DNA of 64,000 nt from JBKCUA01 sp046318675 (GCA_046318675.1 JBKCUA010000033.1:66998-130997), one strand, 5' to 3'; shown: positions 24,932-33,665, counted from the first letter of the stretch. Numbers and translations: made by a program. Notes: generated by a model not told the origin, from the letters alone.

Positions 24932-25275
24932 GCGAACAGGAACAAGAGTTATCTCTTGATCAAGTGCAAGCTGCCGAGGTCGAAGAACCTTTTCCCAATA
25001 CCGCACGGGAAGAGCCGCGGGTGACGACGGCTCAAGATTTGGAAGCGGTTTACGATATCCCGGTGAAGATCATTGCAGTGTTGGGTCAGGCGCAAATGCA
25101 GGTGAACCAGCTGCTTAAACTGGGGCGCGGCGCGGTGGTAGAGTTGGATCGCCGTATCGGAGAGCCAATTGATATTTATGTTAATAATCGTCTTGTTGCC
25201 AGGGGTGAAGTCGTCATTGTTGATGAACGCCTTGGGGTGACCATGACGGAAATTATTAAAACTGGTGGGAACTAA
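24928..25275 (+). CDS. fliN: FliN, flagellar motor switch protein
   Basis: C-ring component for switching and for docking of export cargo. The SpoA-type domain is complete from about residue 38: YDIPVKIIAVLGQAQMQV, LLKLGRGAVVELDR, EPIDIYVNNRLVARGEVVIVDERLGVTMTEI (given as extent, about 79-108). Its acidic N-terminal tail (about 35 residues) is common in alphaproteobacteria. It overlaps fliH by four bases (ATGA). Confidence 0.96.
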   Translation: MSEQEQELSLDQVQAAEVEEPFPNTAREEPRVTTAQDLEAVYDIPVKIIAVLGQAQMQVNQLLKLGRGAVVELDRRIGEPIDIYVNNRLVARGEVVIVDERLGVTMTEIIKTGGN

Positions 25276-25296
25276 AAGGAAAAAAGGAGTAATATT

Positions 25297-26652
25297 ATGC
25301 GCTTATTGATTGTTGGTACCCTTGAAGGTCATATTGCCACGGCTGGGAAAATTGCCTTGGCTCGAGGGGCAAAAGTAGCTCATGTAAATGATCCAGAACA
25401 GGCGTTACGTGGTCTTAGGGCAGGGCAGGGCAGCGATCTGATCATGGTTGATGTTAAGCAACCAGTGGATAAATTGATCGATATGCTTGCCGCCGAACGG
25501 TTTCATATTCCCGTGGTGGCGTGTGGTATTGGCGCAAACGCTGATGAGGCGGTGGCGGCGATTAAGGCCGGGGCAAAGGAATATATTCCGCTGCCTCCTG
25601 ATCCGGAATTGATTGCGGCGGTGTTGGAAGCGGTGACGCAGGAAAACCACACAGTGGTGCACCGCGATCCGATAACAGCAAAGATATTGAAGCTGGCGGA
25701 TCAAATTGCTCCAAGTGAGGCCAGTGTGCTTATCACTGGCGAATCGGGAACAGGGAAGGAAGTTTTTGCACGGTATATTCATAAAAAATCTAAACGGGTC
25801 AATGCTTCTTTTATTTCTATTAACTGTGCAGCTATTCCAGAAAACCTTTTAGAATCAGAATTATTTGGCCACGAAAAGGGCGCTTTTACCGGGGCATTGG
25901 CTCGGCGGGTGGGAAAATTTGAGGAAGCGAATGGCGGCACCTTATTGCTGGACGAGGTGACGGAGATGCACCCAAGGCTGCAAGCCAAGTTGCTGCGTGC
26001 TATTCAGGAGCGGGAGATTGATCGCGTTGGTGGCGCAACGCCGGTGAAGGTGAATATTCGCCTTATTGCGACTTCTAACCGTAATATGGAACAGGCCGTT
26101 AAGGAAGGTATCTTCAGAGAAGATTTATATTTTCGCCTGAACGTATTTACGTTGCACCTGCCTTCCTTGCGGGAACGGCGGGGGGATATTGCGCCGCTGG
26201 CGGATTATTTTATTGAAAAGTATGCCACAGCCAATGCGGTGAAACCCCTGCCCCTGTCACCGCAGGCGTTGGACAAGCTTCTTGCACATCAATGGCGCGG
26301 TAATATCCGGGAGTTGGAAAATACTATGCACCGCGCTGTTTTACTGGCCAGTGGTGACAGCATTGGGGTTGAGGCCATCATGCTTACCGGGGCGGGGGAA
26401 TCGCCGTTGGGCCCAGGTACGGGTACTGCGTCTCCTGCTGCTTCATCGGGTGGTGGCGCGCCGCTGGTGGGCCGCACCGTGGAAGCCGTGGAGCGGGAGC
26501 TGATTGTGAACACCCTAGAACACTGCCTCGGCAACCGCACCCACGCCGCCAATATCCTCGGCATCTCCATCCGCACGCTACGCAACAAGCTCAAGCAGTA
26601 CAGCGATGAGGGCGTTGCCGTACCGCCGCATCAGGAGAGCGCGGCGGGGTAG
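25297..26652 (+). CDS. flbD: FlbD, sigma-54-dependent flagellar gene activator
   Basis: Enhancer-binding ATPase that turns on late flagellar genes with sigma-54. Residues 1-115 form a receiver-like domain that keeps D52 but lacks the acidic pair near the N-terminus (LLIVGTLEG), as in Caulobacter FlbD, which is controlled by FliX rather than by a kinase. The AAA+ domain shows GESGTGKE (Walker A), GAFTGA (sigma-54 contact) and GGTLLLDEV (Walker B). A Fis-type helix-turn-helix (THAANILGISIRTLRNKL) follows. An AAGGAG site precedes the ATG. The last residues (PPHQESAAG) come from a short dispersed repeat that also ends the ArsR gene at 28443. Confidence 0.95.
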   Translation: MRLLIVGTLEGHIATAGKIALARGAKVAHVNDPEQALRGLRAGQGSDLIMVDVKQPVDKLIDMLAAERFHIPVVACGIGANADEAVAAIKAGAKEYIPLPPDPELIAAVLEAVTQENHTVVHRDPITAKILKLADQIAPSEASVLITGESGTGKEVFARYIHKKSKRVNASFISINCAAIPENLLESELFGHEKGAFTGALARRVGKFEEANGGTLLLDEVTEMHPRLQAKLLRAIQEREIDRVGGATPVKVNIRLIATSNRNMEQAVKEGIFREDLYFRLNVFTLHLPSLRERRGDIAPLADYFIEKYATANAVKPLPLSPQALDKLLAHQWRGNIRELENTMHRAVLLASGDSIGVEAIMLTGAGESPLGPGTGTASPAASSGGGAPLVGRTVEAVERELIVNTLEHCLGNRTHAANILGISIRTLRNKLKQYSDEGVAVPPHQESAAG

Positions 26653-26655
26653 GGG
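26620..26655 (+). repeat. Short dispersed repeat forming the flbD 3' end (copy 1)
   Basis: Bases 26620-26642 are identical, 23 of 23, to 28411-28433, and similarity continues through the stop codon (GGGGTAG then G-rich). In both places it is read in the same frame as PPHQESA followed by two to three residues and TAG. Confidence 0.85.
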
Positions 26656-26663
26656 GGATTATT

Positions 26664-27569
26664 TTATAGCCGCTGCAAGGCGGATCGTTCAGGGAGCGTA
26701 GCCGGTGTTTGAATGTCCCATGCTAGGCCTAGCCTGCGCAGTATAGTGATAACCCACCAGCTTGGATCAATTTGGTGCTTATGGATACCAATTTTGGCCG
26801 ATCCCGGAAAAGCATGGTGGTTGTTGTGCCAACATTCGCCAAAAGTGATCAGGCCACAAAACGCGACATTATAGCCTTGCACGCCCGCACCATGGACATG
26901 CCATTCCCGATCGCCTTGTCGATGGGCAAAATAACCGATCAACCAATGCCCCGTGACGCACACGGCCACACGCACGCATACACCCCAGATTACCCAACTG
27001 ATGCCGCCTACAGCATAGAACAGTAACGCCCATGGTAGCTGTTGCGCCAAGGTAGTGCGTTCAATGAAATGATAAAATCCGTTATTGATGATACGCTCTT
27101 CGTACTGCACTTCAGGTGCGTTAAACAGGTGGATATCGCAGTGCAATTGCCAGAACCAGTCTTTCCAAAAAGGCTGCCGATGGGCGAAATAATCATGACA
27201 GGCAGGCTGACGCTGTGCCCAGTCGCGCAGGTCGTGTGTGTAGATCATTGTAAATGGCCCGCCAAGCCCCACAAGGGTGCCTGAATATACCAAAATATAC
27301 TCCAGCCAGAGCGGGCACTTGAAACTGTTGTGAATCAGGCGGCGATGCATGCCCAGTGAATGTCCGAAACACAGAACCGTTGCTGTAGATAGTATGAAAA
27401 CCAGCAATGCTTCCAAGGAGAAAGTATAGAATCCGCCGATGAGGCTCAGGGCATACATGCCGCCTACCCATACCGATTTCCGCCATGACCAGATCACCCG
27501 GCCTGTGACCGCATCGGTGCTGGCTGTGGCCGTGAATCTTGGTTCATCGATGCTGTGTTTTCGTGTCAT
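26664..27569 (-). CDS. Fatty acid desaturase (membrane di-iron)
   Basis: Introduces a double bond into acyl chains in the membrane. Three histidine clusters of the family are present: GHSLGMHRRLIH, a modified second box HDLRDWAQRQPACHDYFAH, and HNNHHAFPGSA. Hydrophobic segments (about residues 33-62, 82-98, 173-206) give four membrane spans. The ATG at 27569 overlaps the DCC-family stop (ATGA), so both genes are one operon. Possibly part of membrane fluidity control with the divergent ArsR regulator; the exact substrate is unknown. Confidence 0.88.
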   Translation of the reverse strand: MTRKHSIDEPRFTATASTDAVTGRVIWSWRKSVWVGGMYALSLIGGFYTFSLEALLVFILSTATVLCFGHSLGMHRRLIHNSFKCPLWLEYILVYSGTLVGLGGPFTMIYTHDLRDWAQRQPACHDYFAHRQPFWKDWFWQLHCDIHLFNAPEVQYEERIINNGFYHFIERTTLAQQLPWALLFYAVGGISWVIWGVCVRVAVCVTGHWLIGYFAHRQGDREWHVHGAGVQGYNVAFCGLITFGECWHNNHHAFPGSAKIGIHKHQIDPSWWVITILRRLGLAWDIQTPATLPERSALQRL

Positions 27570-27967
27570 GGGCATTTTTCGTTTGTCTGGATATTACGAA
27601 TCAATGTTTTGCCGCGTACCGCTAGTGCTATCCGCCGTGCCCAGCGGCATAAGGAATAGGTGATGCGGGTGCGTTGGGGCGTGGCAAACAAAAACCGTGT
27701 TACGCGGTTGCGCCATCCGTGTGCTGGCACCAGCGTGGTGAGCAAATGTGCCGCCGCTGCACCGGCATAGAGCTGCCCTTTGTGCTTGATCATAAAGCCC
27801 TGGTCTAGGTTAACCTTAGCGGCGGTGGCCTCCTCCCGCAGGGCGCTTGGCTCACGCGCATTGATGGTAACGAACGGCTTTCCTGTGGTGTCCAGCAAGC
27901 ATACCGCTTGCTGGCAAATGGGGCAGTCGCCGTCATAAAGAATCTGTGTTGCGGGGGTGCTGGACAT
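27566..27967 (-). CDS. DCC-family thiol-disulfide oxidoreductase-like protein (DUF393)
   Basis: Small thioredoxin-like protein of 133 residues with the family motif YDGDCPICQQ at residues 11-20, then INAREPSALRE and YAGAAAAHLL. Function in the cell is not known for most members; they often sit beside lipid or membrane genes. It overlaps the desaturase by four bases and is divergent from the ArsR gene, whose putative operator lies between them. Confidence 0.88.
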   Translation of the reverse strand: MSSTPATQILYDGDCPICQQAVCLLDTTGKPFVTINAREPSALREEATAAKVNLDQGFMIKHKGQLYAGAAAAHLLTTLVPAHGWRNRVTRFLFATPQRTRITYSLCRWARRIALAVRGKTLIRNIQTNEKCP

Positions 27968-28031
27968 AGGGATTGCTTTTTGCCTCGAAATGTTGCATAG
28001 TTAGCTTATAGACAAAATACCAGTGTTTTCT

Positions 28032-28053
28032 TATTTAGTCAAGTAGCTAAATA
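28032..28053. promoter_or_regulatory. Putative ArsR-type operator
   Basis: A perfect inverted repeat, TATTTAG and CTAAATA with an eight-base spacer, lies 24 bp upstream of the arsR-like start and 64 bp from the divergent DCC-family start. Size and AT-rich arms suit a winged-helix dimer; likely autoregulation and control of the desaturase operon. Confidence 0.6.
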
Positions 28054-28077
28054 ATGCACTATTGAACAGGAGCACCC

Positions 28078-28443
28078 ATGCAACTGGATAAGATTTTTGA
28101 AGCCTTGGCTTCGGTGCCGCGTCGCAATATCCTTGCGTATCTCAGTGAGGCAACCCTGACGGCTGGGCAACTTGCGCAGCGGTTTGACATCTCCAAGCCG
28201 TCCTTGTCCAAGCATCTCAGTATCCTTGAAAATGCAGGACTTATTCGCAGCGAGCGCAAGGGGCAATTCATTCACTACAGCCTAGTGCGTGAAAATCTGG
28301 TCAACACGCTCAATGGCTACCTTCAGAACGTATGTCCTGTGGGCAGGCCACTGAAAAAAGAAAGCCGCCGGTTGGCGCAGCGAGCCGGGGCATCCGATGG
28401 TATCTCGTCGGTACCGCCGCATCAGGAGAGCGCAGAGGGGTAG
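28078..28443 (+). CDS. ArsR-family winged-helix transcriptional regulator
   Basis: The 121-residue protein begins with IFEALASVPRRNILAYL, then the recognition-helix segment LAQRFDISKPSLSKHLSILENAGLI and the wing RSERKGQFIHYSL. No cysteine pair of the metal-sensing ArsR type is seen; it is closer to the SdpR/desaturase-regulator type. An AGGAGC site precedes the ATG. The C-terminal tail from about residue 97, ending PPHQESAEG, is atypical and is encoded by the short repeat shared with flbD. It is divergent from the DCC-desaturase operon. Confidence 0.88.
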   Translation: MQLDKIFEALASVPRRNILAYLSEATLTAGQLAQRFDISKPSLSKHLSILENAGLIRSERKGQFIHYSLVRENLVNTLNGYLQNVCPVGRPLKKESRRLAQRAGASDGISSVPPHQESAEG

Positions 28444-28446
28444 CGG
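28411..28446 (+). repeat. Short dispersed repeat forming the arsR 3' end (copy 2)
   Basis: Second copy of the element at 26620-26655, with the first 23 bases identical and the same reading frame and stop codon used. Confidence 0.85.
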
Positions 28447-28549
28447 GGTTTTTTGAACAACGCCCACGGGCTTCATGAAACACATGAAAAGAAGATTATT
28501 TTCAATATTGTTTAAGTCTGTTACAATCTCTCTCAGAGGATGAGGTTTC

Positions 28550-28765
28550 ATGTCAGCTGTTCTTATAGAAGTGTACGATGCTCTGATGGAAGCGGGTGCT
28601 AGTGAAGTAAAAGCCCGTGCCGCCGCCAAGGCCATCGCGGATTATGATTCGCGTTTTACGAAGGTTGAGGCTGACCTGCTGGTGCTCAAGTGGATGATCG
28701 GTGCGGTTCTTGCGGGCGTCGTGTCTTTGATCTTGAAAGCGTTTTTTAGCAAAGGCATTTTCTGA
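28550..28765 (+). CDS. Small membrane protein with N-terminal helix (DUF1640-like)
   Basis: A 71-residue protein: a helical N-terminus (YDALMEAGASEVKARAAAKAIADYD), then a linker and one membrane helix (LVLKWMIGAVLAGVVSLILKAFF). The layout resembles short DUF1640-like coiled-coil proteins, often of phage or mobile origin. AGAGGATGAGG precedes the ATG, giving an adequate ribosome-binding site. Function unknown. The 272 bp after it to flhB hold only a doubtful antitoxin-like remnant and a CtrA-type box. Confidence 0.6.
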   Translation: MSAVLIEVYDALMEAGASEVKARAAAKAIADYDSRFTKVEADLLVLKWMIGAVLAGVVSLILKAFFSKGIF

Positions 28766-28991
28766 TAGAGCACTTGTATGATTAATAATATATTTATAAT
28801 GCTGTTGCCTTGGTCTCACCGAGATTGATGCGGGGCAGGCACTGGATTGTGATGATCGGCAAGTCTCTCTAATTCTTGAAGAAGGGTTGTAGCGAGTCGT
28901 GCGCGGGCTGCCGTTGGAAGAGCCGCTGACAGCACCAAGAGTCAGTAGTGCTTCTTAAAATTTCGCCGGCGGCCAGGGGATTTGCCCCCTG

Positions 28992-29007
28992 TTAGCCCTT
29001 TATTAAC
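28992..29007 (+). promoter_or_regulatory. Candidate CtrA box upstream of flhB
   Basis: TTAG-N7-TTAAC, one mismatch from the CtrA consensus TTAA-N7-TTAAC, located 30 bp before the flhB start. It precedes the flhB-cckA-lolA operon, so CtrA could control the gene of its own kinase. Confidence 0.6.
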
Positions 29008-29037
29008 CCTCCCCGGCGCACACTTTAACTCACGCGT

Positions 29038-30126
29038 ATGGCCGACGATTCCGACGATTCCCAGAAAACCGAAGAACCTTCCCAGCGAAAGCTTGAAAAA
29101 GCGCGGGAGGAGGGGCAGGTTGTAAGCTCGAAGGAAGTCTCCAGCTGGATTGTCCTGTTCACTGGCGCGGTGCTGGCGGCGTATGTGTTCCCCCAGATGG
29201 GGCGCGGGTTGGTGGAGGCGTTGGCTCCGTTTATCAGCAATACGGATGACTTTCATGTGGATGATTTGCATACGGTCAGTACCGTGGTGGTGCATATCGC
29301 CTTAAAGGTGCTTTTGTTAATTGGGGTGATTGGAATTGTTATGGCCTTGGTCAGTATGGCGGGCAATGTTGTCCAGCATGGTTTTTTGTGGAGCGCGGCC
29401 AGTCTTGCGCCAAAGCTATCGAAAATCTCGCCCCTAGCGGGACTAAAGCGTTTGTTTTCAAGAAAATCTGTTGTGGAGTTTTTGAAGGGGATTGCAAAAT
29501 TGACTATTGTAGCTGGGGTCGCGTTTTTTATGATTCGTCCCGCTGTGGACGGCATGGATCAGTGGACGTCTTTGACCATGCGGGGGATTTTGGATGTGTT
29601 GCAGGCGTTGATTGCTAAAACCAGCACGGGTGTTTTAGCGGTATTGTTTCTTATTGCGGCTTTAGACTATTTATTCCAGCGTTTTGACTTTATTAATAAA
29701 ATGCGAATGAGCCGCCATGAACTGAAGGAAGAATACAAGGAAAGCGAAGGCGATCCGCATATCAAAGCCAAGTTAAAGCAACAACGTCGTCAAATGGCTA
29801 AAAAACAAAATCTGAGTAAAGTACCCGAGGCAACAGTGGTGGTGACGAACCCAACGCACTATGCAGTTGCTTTAAAATATCAGCGTGGTCAAGCGGGTGC
29901 CCCTATTGTTCTTGCTAAAGGGGTGGATTTTCTGGCTGCAAAAATTCGTGAGGTTGCTAATAAGCATCAAATTCCTATCGTTGAAAATCCACCATTGGCG
30001 AGGGCATTATATGCTGCATGCGATGTTGACGAAGAGATTCCTTTCCAGCATTACAAAGCAGTGGCTGAAGTGATCCGCTATGTATTTCGTTTAAAACAAC
30101 GCCTGAATCGGCGGTCGCCGCGATGA
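29038..30126 (+). CDS. flhB: FlhB, flagellar export gate and specificity switch
   Basis: Inner-membrane export-gate protein that switches the secretion substrate from rod-hook to filament. N-terminal signature SQKTEEPSQRKLEKAREEGQ (20 residues), four membrane spans between about residues 35 and 210, then the cytoplasmic domain with the autocleavage motif NPTH (N271) and HYKAVAEVIRYVF. Length 362 as expected. It overlaps cckA by four bases. flhA lies 7.5 kb downstream. Confidence 0.97.
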   Translation: MADDSDDSQKTEEPSQRKLEKAREEGQVVSSKEVSSWIVLFTGAVLAAYVFPQMGRGLVEALAPFISNTDDFHVDDLHTVSTVVVHIALKVLLLIGVIGIVMALVSMAGNVVQHGFLWSAASLAPKLSKISPLAGLKRLFSRKSVVEFLKGIAKLTIVAGVAFFMIRPAVDGMDQWTSLTMRGILDVLQALIAKTSTGVLAVLFLIAALDYLFQRFDFINKMRMSRHELKEEYKESEGDPHIKAKLKQQRRQMAKKQNLSKVPEATVVVTNPTHYAVALKYQRGQAGAPIVLAKGVDFLAAKIREVANKHQIPIVENPPLARALYAACDVDEEIPFQHYKAVAEVIRYVFRLKQRLNRRSPR

Positions 30127-31889
30127 CGCCGTTATCTAGCACTATTCGTCTTTTGCTGCTGCGTGTTTTGGCGGCGGTTGGTGCTGTATTTGCGGGTATT
30201 TTAGCGGCTGGTGCGTTAATACCTTTTATTGCAGCAGACATTTATGCAATGTTGAGTGTATTGTTTATCGGATGTTTTTGGTTGTTGTTTTGGTTGTGGC
30301 GTAATGCTCTTTATAAAGAAAAAACTGAAGCTGCTGAAAAAGCGGCGCATCGGGAAGAAACTTATCGTCGTGCCCTGCGCGCGCAATTGTTGTTTGAATA
30401 TTATTTTCGTGAAGCCCCAATTGGTATTGCTGCTATGACTAATAATGGCGTTCTGATTGCAGAAAATAATGTTTTTTCAAAATTTCTTGCGGGCGAGAAT
30501 TTTTGGTCTTTATTGAGTGAGACGGATGGTAATCTGATCCGGTCTCAGTTGTCGGTGGCTCGTCAATATGGGCACGCACCTGCTCTTGAAATACCGTTGT
30601 TGGGTGGGGATAGAACCATTACTTTATACCTAGGGCACGTTCCGGAGGCACCCGACGGGGAAGAACGATTTGTTATTTATATTATTGATATTACAGGAAG
30701 AAAAAATCTTGAAGCTCAGTTTTCGCAATCGCAGAAAATGCAGGCTATTGGGCAACTAGCCGGTGGAATTGCTCATGACTTTAATAATGTTCTAACTGCG
30801 ATTAGCGGTTTTTGTGAATTGTTGTTGCAGCGCCATCAGCCAACCGATCCCTCTTACCACGATATTTTTGAAATTCATCAAAATGCGGGGCGCGCTGCGG
30901 GATTAGTGCGGCAACTGCTGGCTTTTTCAAGACAACAAAAGTTAACCCCTAAGGTGCTCAATATCGCCGAAGTTCTTGTGGAGTTGAGCAATCTTTTAGA
31001 GCGACTTTTGGGAGAGAAGGTTAATCTGAAAGTAGAAAATGCTCGAGGCATTGGACTTATTAAGGTTGATAAAACACAGTTGGAACAAGTTATTATAAAT
31101 CTTGCCATTAATGCTCGTGATGCTATCCGCGGCAATGGAACGGTGCGGATACGCACGGATAATTACAATGTTCCATTGGCGTTTACGTTGCGCGATGAGA
31201 TGGTTATGCCTGGTGATTATCTTCGGATTCGTGTGACCGATAATGGTAGCGGTATTCCCGCAGAGGTATTGACGCGTATTTTTGATCCATTTTTTACAAC
31301 TAAAAAATTAGGAGAAGGTACCGGTCTTGGGCTATCAACAGTTCTGGGAATTATGCGGCAAACGGGTGGGTATGTGTTTGTGGATACCAGTGTTGATATT
31401 GGCACGACCTTTACGTTGCTAATCCCTTTGTATAAGGGTAACGAATTACCTGCTGAGGCGCCCTCGTTAAAAACAAGTATGGTTCTTCCAGAAACCCCAA
31501 AACCGCAGGTGTCTAAAGGGCGAGTTATTCTTTTGGCTGAGGATGAAGATGCAGTACGAACGTTTACGAGCCGCGCCTTGCGCAATAAGGGTTACACAGT
31601 ATTGGAAGCGCGCCATGGTGGAGAAGCTTTGGAGATTATTAAAAGTGGCCAAGCTATATCTCTTTTACTGACAGATGTTATGATGCCGGAAATGGATGGT
31701 GTAACATTGTTGCGGTTAGCGCGGGATATTAATCCTGAATTACCCGTGGTGTGTATGTCGGGATATGCGGAGGAGAGTTTGCGTGCTCAGCTCAATAATC
31801 AAGAGCAGATTGGGTTTATCAGCAAGCCGTTTAGCTTAAAGCAAATTACTACGTTGATTCAAGAAACTCTTGAGGCGATACCTTCGTGA
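30123..31889 (+). CDS. cckA: CckA-type hybrid histidine kinase
   Basis: Top of the alphaproteobacterial cell-cycle phosphorelay; passes phosphate through ChpT to CtrA and CpdR. Two membrane helices (about residues 10-60), a single PAS-like segment (about 90-195), the DHp helix MQAIGQLAGGIAHDFNN with H218, the conserved CckA stretch NRAAxLVRQLLAFSRQ seen here as GRAAGLVRQLLAFSRQQ, ATPase boxes NLAINARDAI, VTDNGSGIP and GEGTGLGLS, and a C-terminal receiver with D518 (LLLTDVMMPEMDG) and SKPF. At 588 residues it is shorter than Caulobacter CckA (691), consistent with loss of one PAS domain. Overlaps flhB and lolA. Confidence 0.92.
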   Translation: MTPLSSTIRLLLLRVLAAVGAVFAGILAAGALIPFIAADIYAMLSVLFIGCFWLLFWLWRNALYKEKTEAAEKAAHREETYRRALRAQLLFEYYFREAPIGIAAMTNNGVLIAENNVFSKFLAGENFWSLLSETDGNLIRSQLSVARQYGHAPALEIPLLGGDRTITLYLGHVPEAPDGEERFVIYIIDITGRKNLEAQFSQSQKMQAIGQLAGGIAHDFNNVLTAISGFCELLLQRHQPTDPSYHDIFEIHQNAGRAAGLVRQLLAFSRQQKLTPKVLNIAEVLVELSNLLERLLGEKVNLKVENARGIGLIKVDKTQLEQVIINLAINARDAIRGNGTVRIRTDNYNVPLAFTLRDEMVMPGDYLRIRVTDNGSGIPAEVLTRIFDPFFTTKKLGEGTGLGLSTVLGIMRQTGGYVFVDTSVDIGTTFTLLIPLYKGNELPAEAPSLKTSMVLPETPKPQVSKGRVILLAEDEDAVRTFTSRALRNKGYTVLEARHGGEALEIIKSGQAISLLLTDVMMPEMDGVTLLRLARDINPELPVVCMSGYAEESLRAQLNNQEQIGFISKPFSLKQITTLIQETLEAIPS

Positions 31890-32512
31890 AACTCGTTATG
31901 CTGATGATGGTTTTTTTAATAGCGGCGAATGCACAGGCGCAGGAAAATCTTCCGTTGCCTGCCCATGAAGTTGTAGAGCCTCTTTCCCCTTCTGAAGCAG
32001 CAGTATGGCGGGATCGCCTTGAAAAAAAACTTAATACGGTACATATGCTCACTGCAGATTTTGAACAGAGCGGCGGCGGTGATATTCTACAGGGTCAGCT
32101 AACATTGGCACGTCCGAATCGATTGCGTCTGGCATATATGCCGCCGCCCCGCTGGCTGTTTATTGGAACTGGTGAGCATTTTGTTTACTATGATGTTGAT
32201 TTAAAACAGGTTACTTATATAAGTGAAGAAGATGTTCCGGTGGCTTTTTTGCTGCGGCCTTCTATTTCTTTAGAACAAAAAGATTTGAAGTTCACGTTCT
32301 ATGAGGGCAACAATGATATCTATGTGCTGACGAGTCGTCCGGGCAAGGCAGCCTGTACATTTATTTTTGATAAAGAAAAACTCGAATTGCACGGCTGGTA
32401 TTTCTTTGATCAAAACGGTACCCTGGTGACGGTGCGGCTGAACAATGTTGCGCTCAATAAAAAGGTGAACAACGATTTGTTTAAGTTTACAGATCCCAAT
32501 CGGCCTAAATAA
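31886..32512 (+). CDS. lolA: LolA-like outer-membrane lipoprotein carrier
   Basis: Periplasmic chaperone that shuttles lipoproteins from LolCDE to the outer membrane. Signal peptide about residues 1-18 (ending NAQAQ), then the family pattern VHMLTADFEQSGGGDILQGQLTLARPNRLRLAY (about 49-81), LFIGTGEHFVYYDVDLKQVTYI and a C-terminal NQNGTLVTVRL-like segment. Length 208. The start GTG overlaps the cckA stop (GTGA), so it is the last gene of flhB-cckA-lolA. Confidence 0.9.
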   Translation: MKLVMLMMVFLIAANAQAQENLPLPAHEVVEPLSPSEAAVWRDRLEKKLNTVHMLTADFEQSGGGDILQGQLTLARPNRLRLAYMPPPRWLFIGTGEHFVYYDVDLKQVTYISEEDVPVAFLLRPSISLEQKDLKFTFYEGNNDIYVLTSRPGKAACTFIFDKEKLELHGWYFFDQNGTLVTVRLNNVALNKKVNNDLFKFTDPNRPK

Positions 32513-32525
32513 AAACCGTAAACAC

Positions 32526-32599
32526 TGGAGCGGGTGAAGGGAATCGAACCCTCACTGGCAGCATGGGAAGCTGCTGTTCTACCATTGAACTACACCCGC
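32526..32599 (-). tRNA. tRNA-Gly (CCC)
   Basis: The minus strand folds into a complete cloverleaf: acceptor GCGGGTG with CACCCGC, D arm GTTC-AATGGTA-GAAC, anticodon stem GCAGC with GCTGC around TTCCCAT (anticodon CCC), T arm GAGGG with CCCTT around TTCGATT, discriminator T and an encoded CCA (32526-32528). It lies between lolA and a small secreted-protein gene. Confidence 0.97.
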
Positions 32600-32657
32600 A
32601 GGCGGCGCACCCTAGGCAAGGTTGCCGGATAAATCAAGTTGCTCTTGAGCGATAGGG

Positions 32658-32840
32658 CTAGCGTTGAATCCGTCCGTCCCGAGTTTCCACTACAATACCG
32701 CCGGGGGCGCGGTGACTTCCATCCGGGGCGGGGCGTAATCGCCCATCACCATCAATGACGTGCAATGTGGGATTATCGTCGAGGGCAAAGGCCGCTCCGG
32801 ACAATCCTGTAAAAAGCAATGCAAGAAAAAAGAAGCGCAT
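32658..32840 (-). CDS. Small secreted protein, hypothetical
   Basis: A 60-residue product with a clear signal peptide (MRFFFLALLFTGLSGAAFA) and a mature part of about 40 residues, DNPTLHVIDGDGRLRPAPDG and further polar sequence ending DGRIQR. Not recognised. The ATG at 32840 is preferred over a TTG twelve bases upstream. It is divergent from tlyA. Confidence 0.55.
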   Translation of the reverse strand: MRFFFLALLFTGLSGAAFALDDNPTLHVIDGDGRLRPAPDGSHRAPGGIVVETRDGRIQR

Positions 32841-32924
32841 GACATTATTCAAGCACGGCCAGTGATGGTGTCAAGAACTATGGACTATGGACGGAACGGT
32901 TGGGGGCGTATAATTTTCTTCCTT

Positions 32925-33665
32925 ATGTCTCGTCTTGATGAACGATTGCTTGCTTTAGGGCTTGTTAGTACTCCGGAAGCAGCCCACGGGTTGATTCTAC
33001 GCGGCATGGTGTTGGTGGATGATCGCCCGGTGACCAAGGCGGGAGTTAAAGTGTCTCAAAACGCCGTGGTGCGCCTCAAGGCGGGGGCGGGAGAGCGGGT
33101 GTGGGTGTCTCGCGGTGCTTATAAGTTATTGAAGGGGATTGAATTTTTTGCGCCAAAGGTGACTGGGGCGGTGTGTCTTGATATTGGTGCGTCAACGGGC
33201 GGATTTACGGAGGTACTGCTTCATGCTGGCGCGGTGAAAGTATATGCCGTGGATGTTGGTTATGGTCAGCTGGCATGGGCGTTGCGTCAGGATGCGCGGG
33301 TGGTTGTTCTTGATCGCTGTAATGCCCGGCATTTGACGATAGAGCATCTCTCAGAATCGGTAGACGCGGTGGTATGTGATGCGAGTTTTATCAGTCTTTC
33401 TAAAGTCTTAGAGGTGCCGCTGGGGTTTGTGCGGCCTGGGGGGTGGTTAATTGCCCTTGTAAAGCCACAATTTGAAGTCGCGCCGGAGTTTATTGAAAAA
33501 GGAGGGATTGTTCGGGATGCGGTTGTACAGCAGGGAGCGGTCGATAATGTGGCGGCTTGGCTGGCGGCACAACCGGGTTGGCAGGTGGACGGGGTGATAG
33601 CAAGCCCCATTACTGGGCAAGAAGGAAACAAAGAATTTTTACTGTATGGACACTTTATTGGATAG
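32925..33665 (+). CDS. tlyA: TlyA-family rRNA methyltransferase (hemolysin A-like)
   Basis: S4 RNA-binding domain followed by an FtsJ-like methyltransferase, the layout of TlyA enzymes that 2'-O-methylate rRNA. Seen: RLDERLLALGLVSTPEAAHG, GMVLVDDRPVTKAGVKV, WVSRGAYKL, the SAM-binding VCLDIGASTGGFTEVLLHAGA, and VKPQFEV near the C-terminus. Length 246. The ATG at 32925 was chosen because homologues begin just before the S4 domain. In many proteobacteria tlyA follows xseB-ispA-dxs; here those genes are 28 kb away. Confidence 0.92.
   Translation: MSRLDERLLALGLVSTPEAAHGLILRGMVLVDDRPVTKAGVKVSQNAVVRLKAGAGERVWVSRGAYKLLKGIEFFAPKVTGAVCLDIGASTGGFTEVLLHAGAVKVYAVDVGYGQLAWALRQDARVVVLDRCNARHLTIEHLSESVDAVVCDASFISLSKVLEVPLGFVRPGGWLIALVKPQFEVAPEFIEKGGIVRDAVVQQGAVDNVAAWLAAQPGWQVDGVIASPITGQEGNKEFLLYGHFIG

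Noticed and set aside
28812..28890. Possible antitoxin remnant (GLTEIDAGQALDCDD then stop)
   Set aside because: Resembles the tail of some CopG/ParD antitoxins, but it is under 30 codons, has stops on both sides and no partner toxin; too little to annotate.
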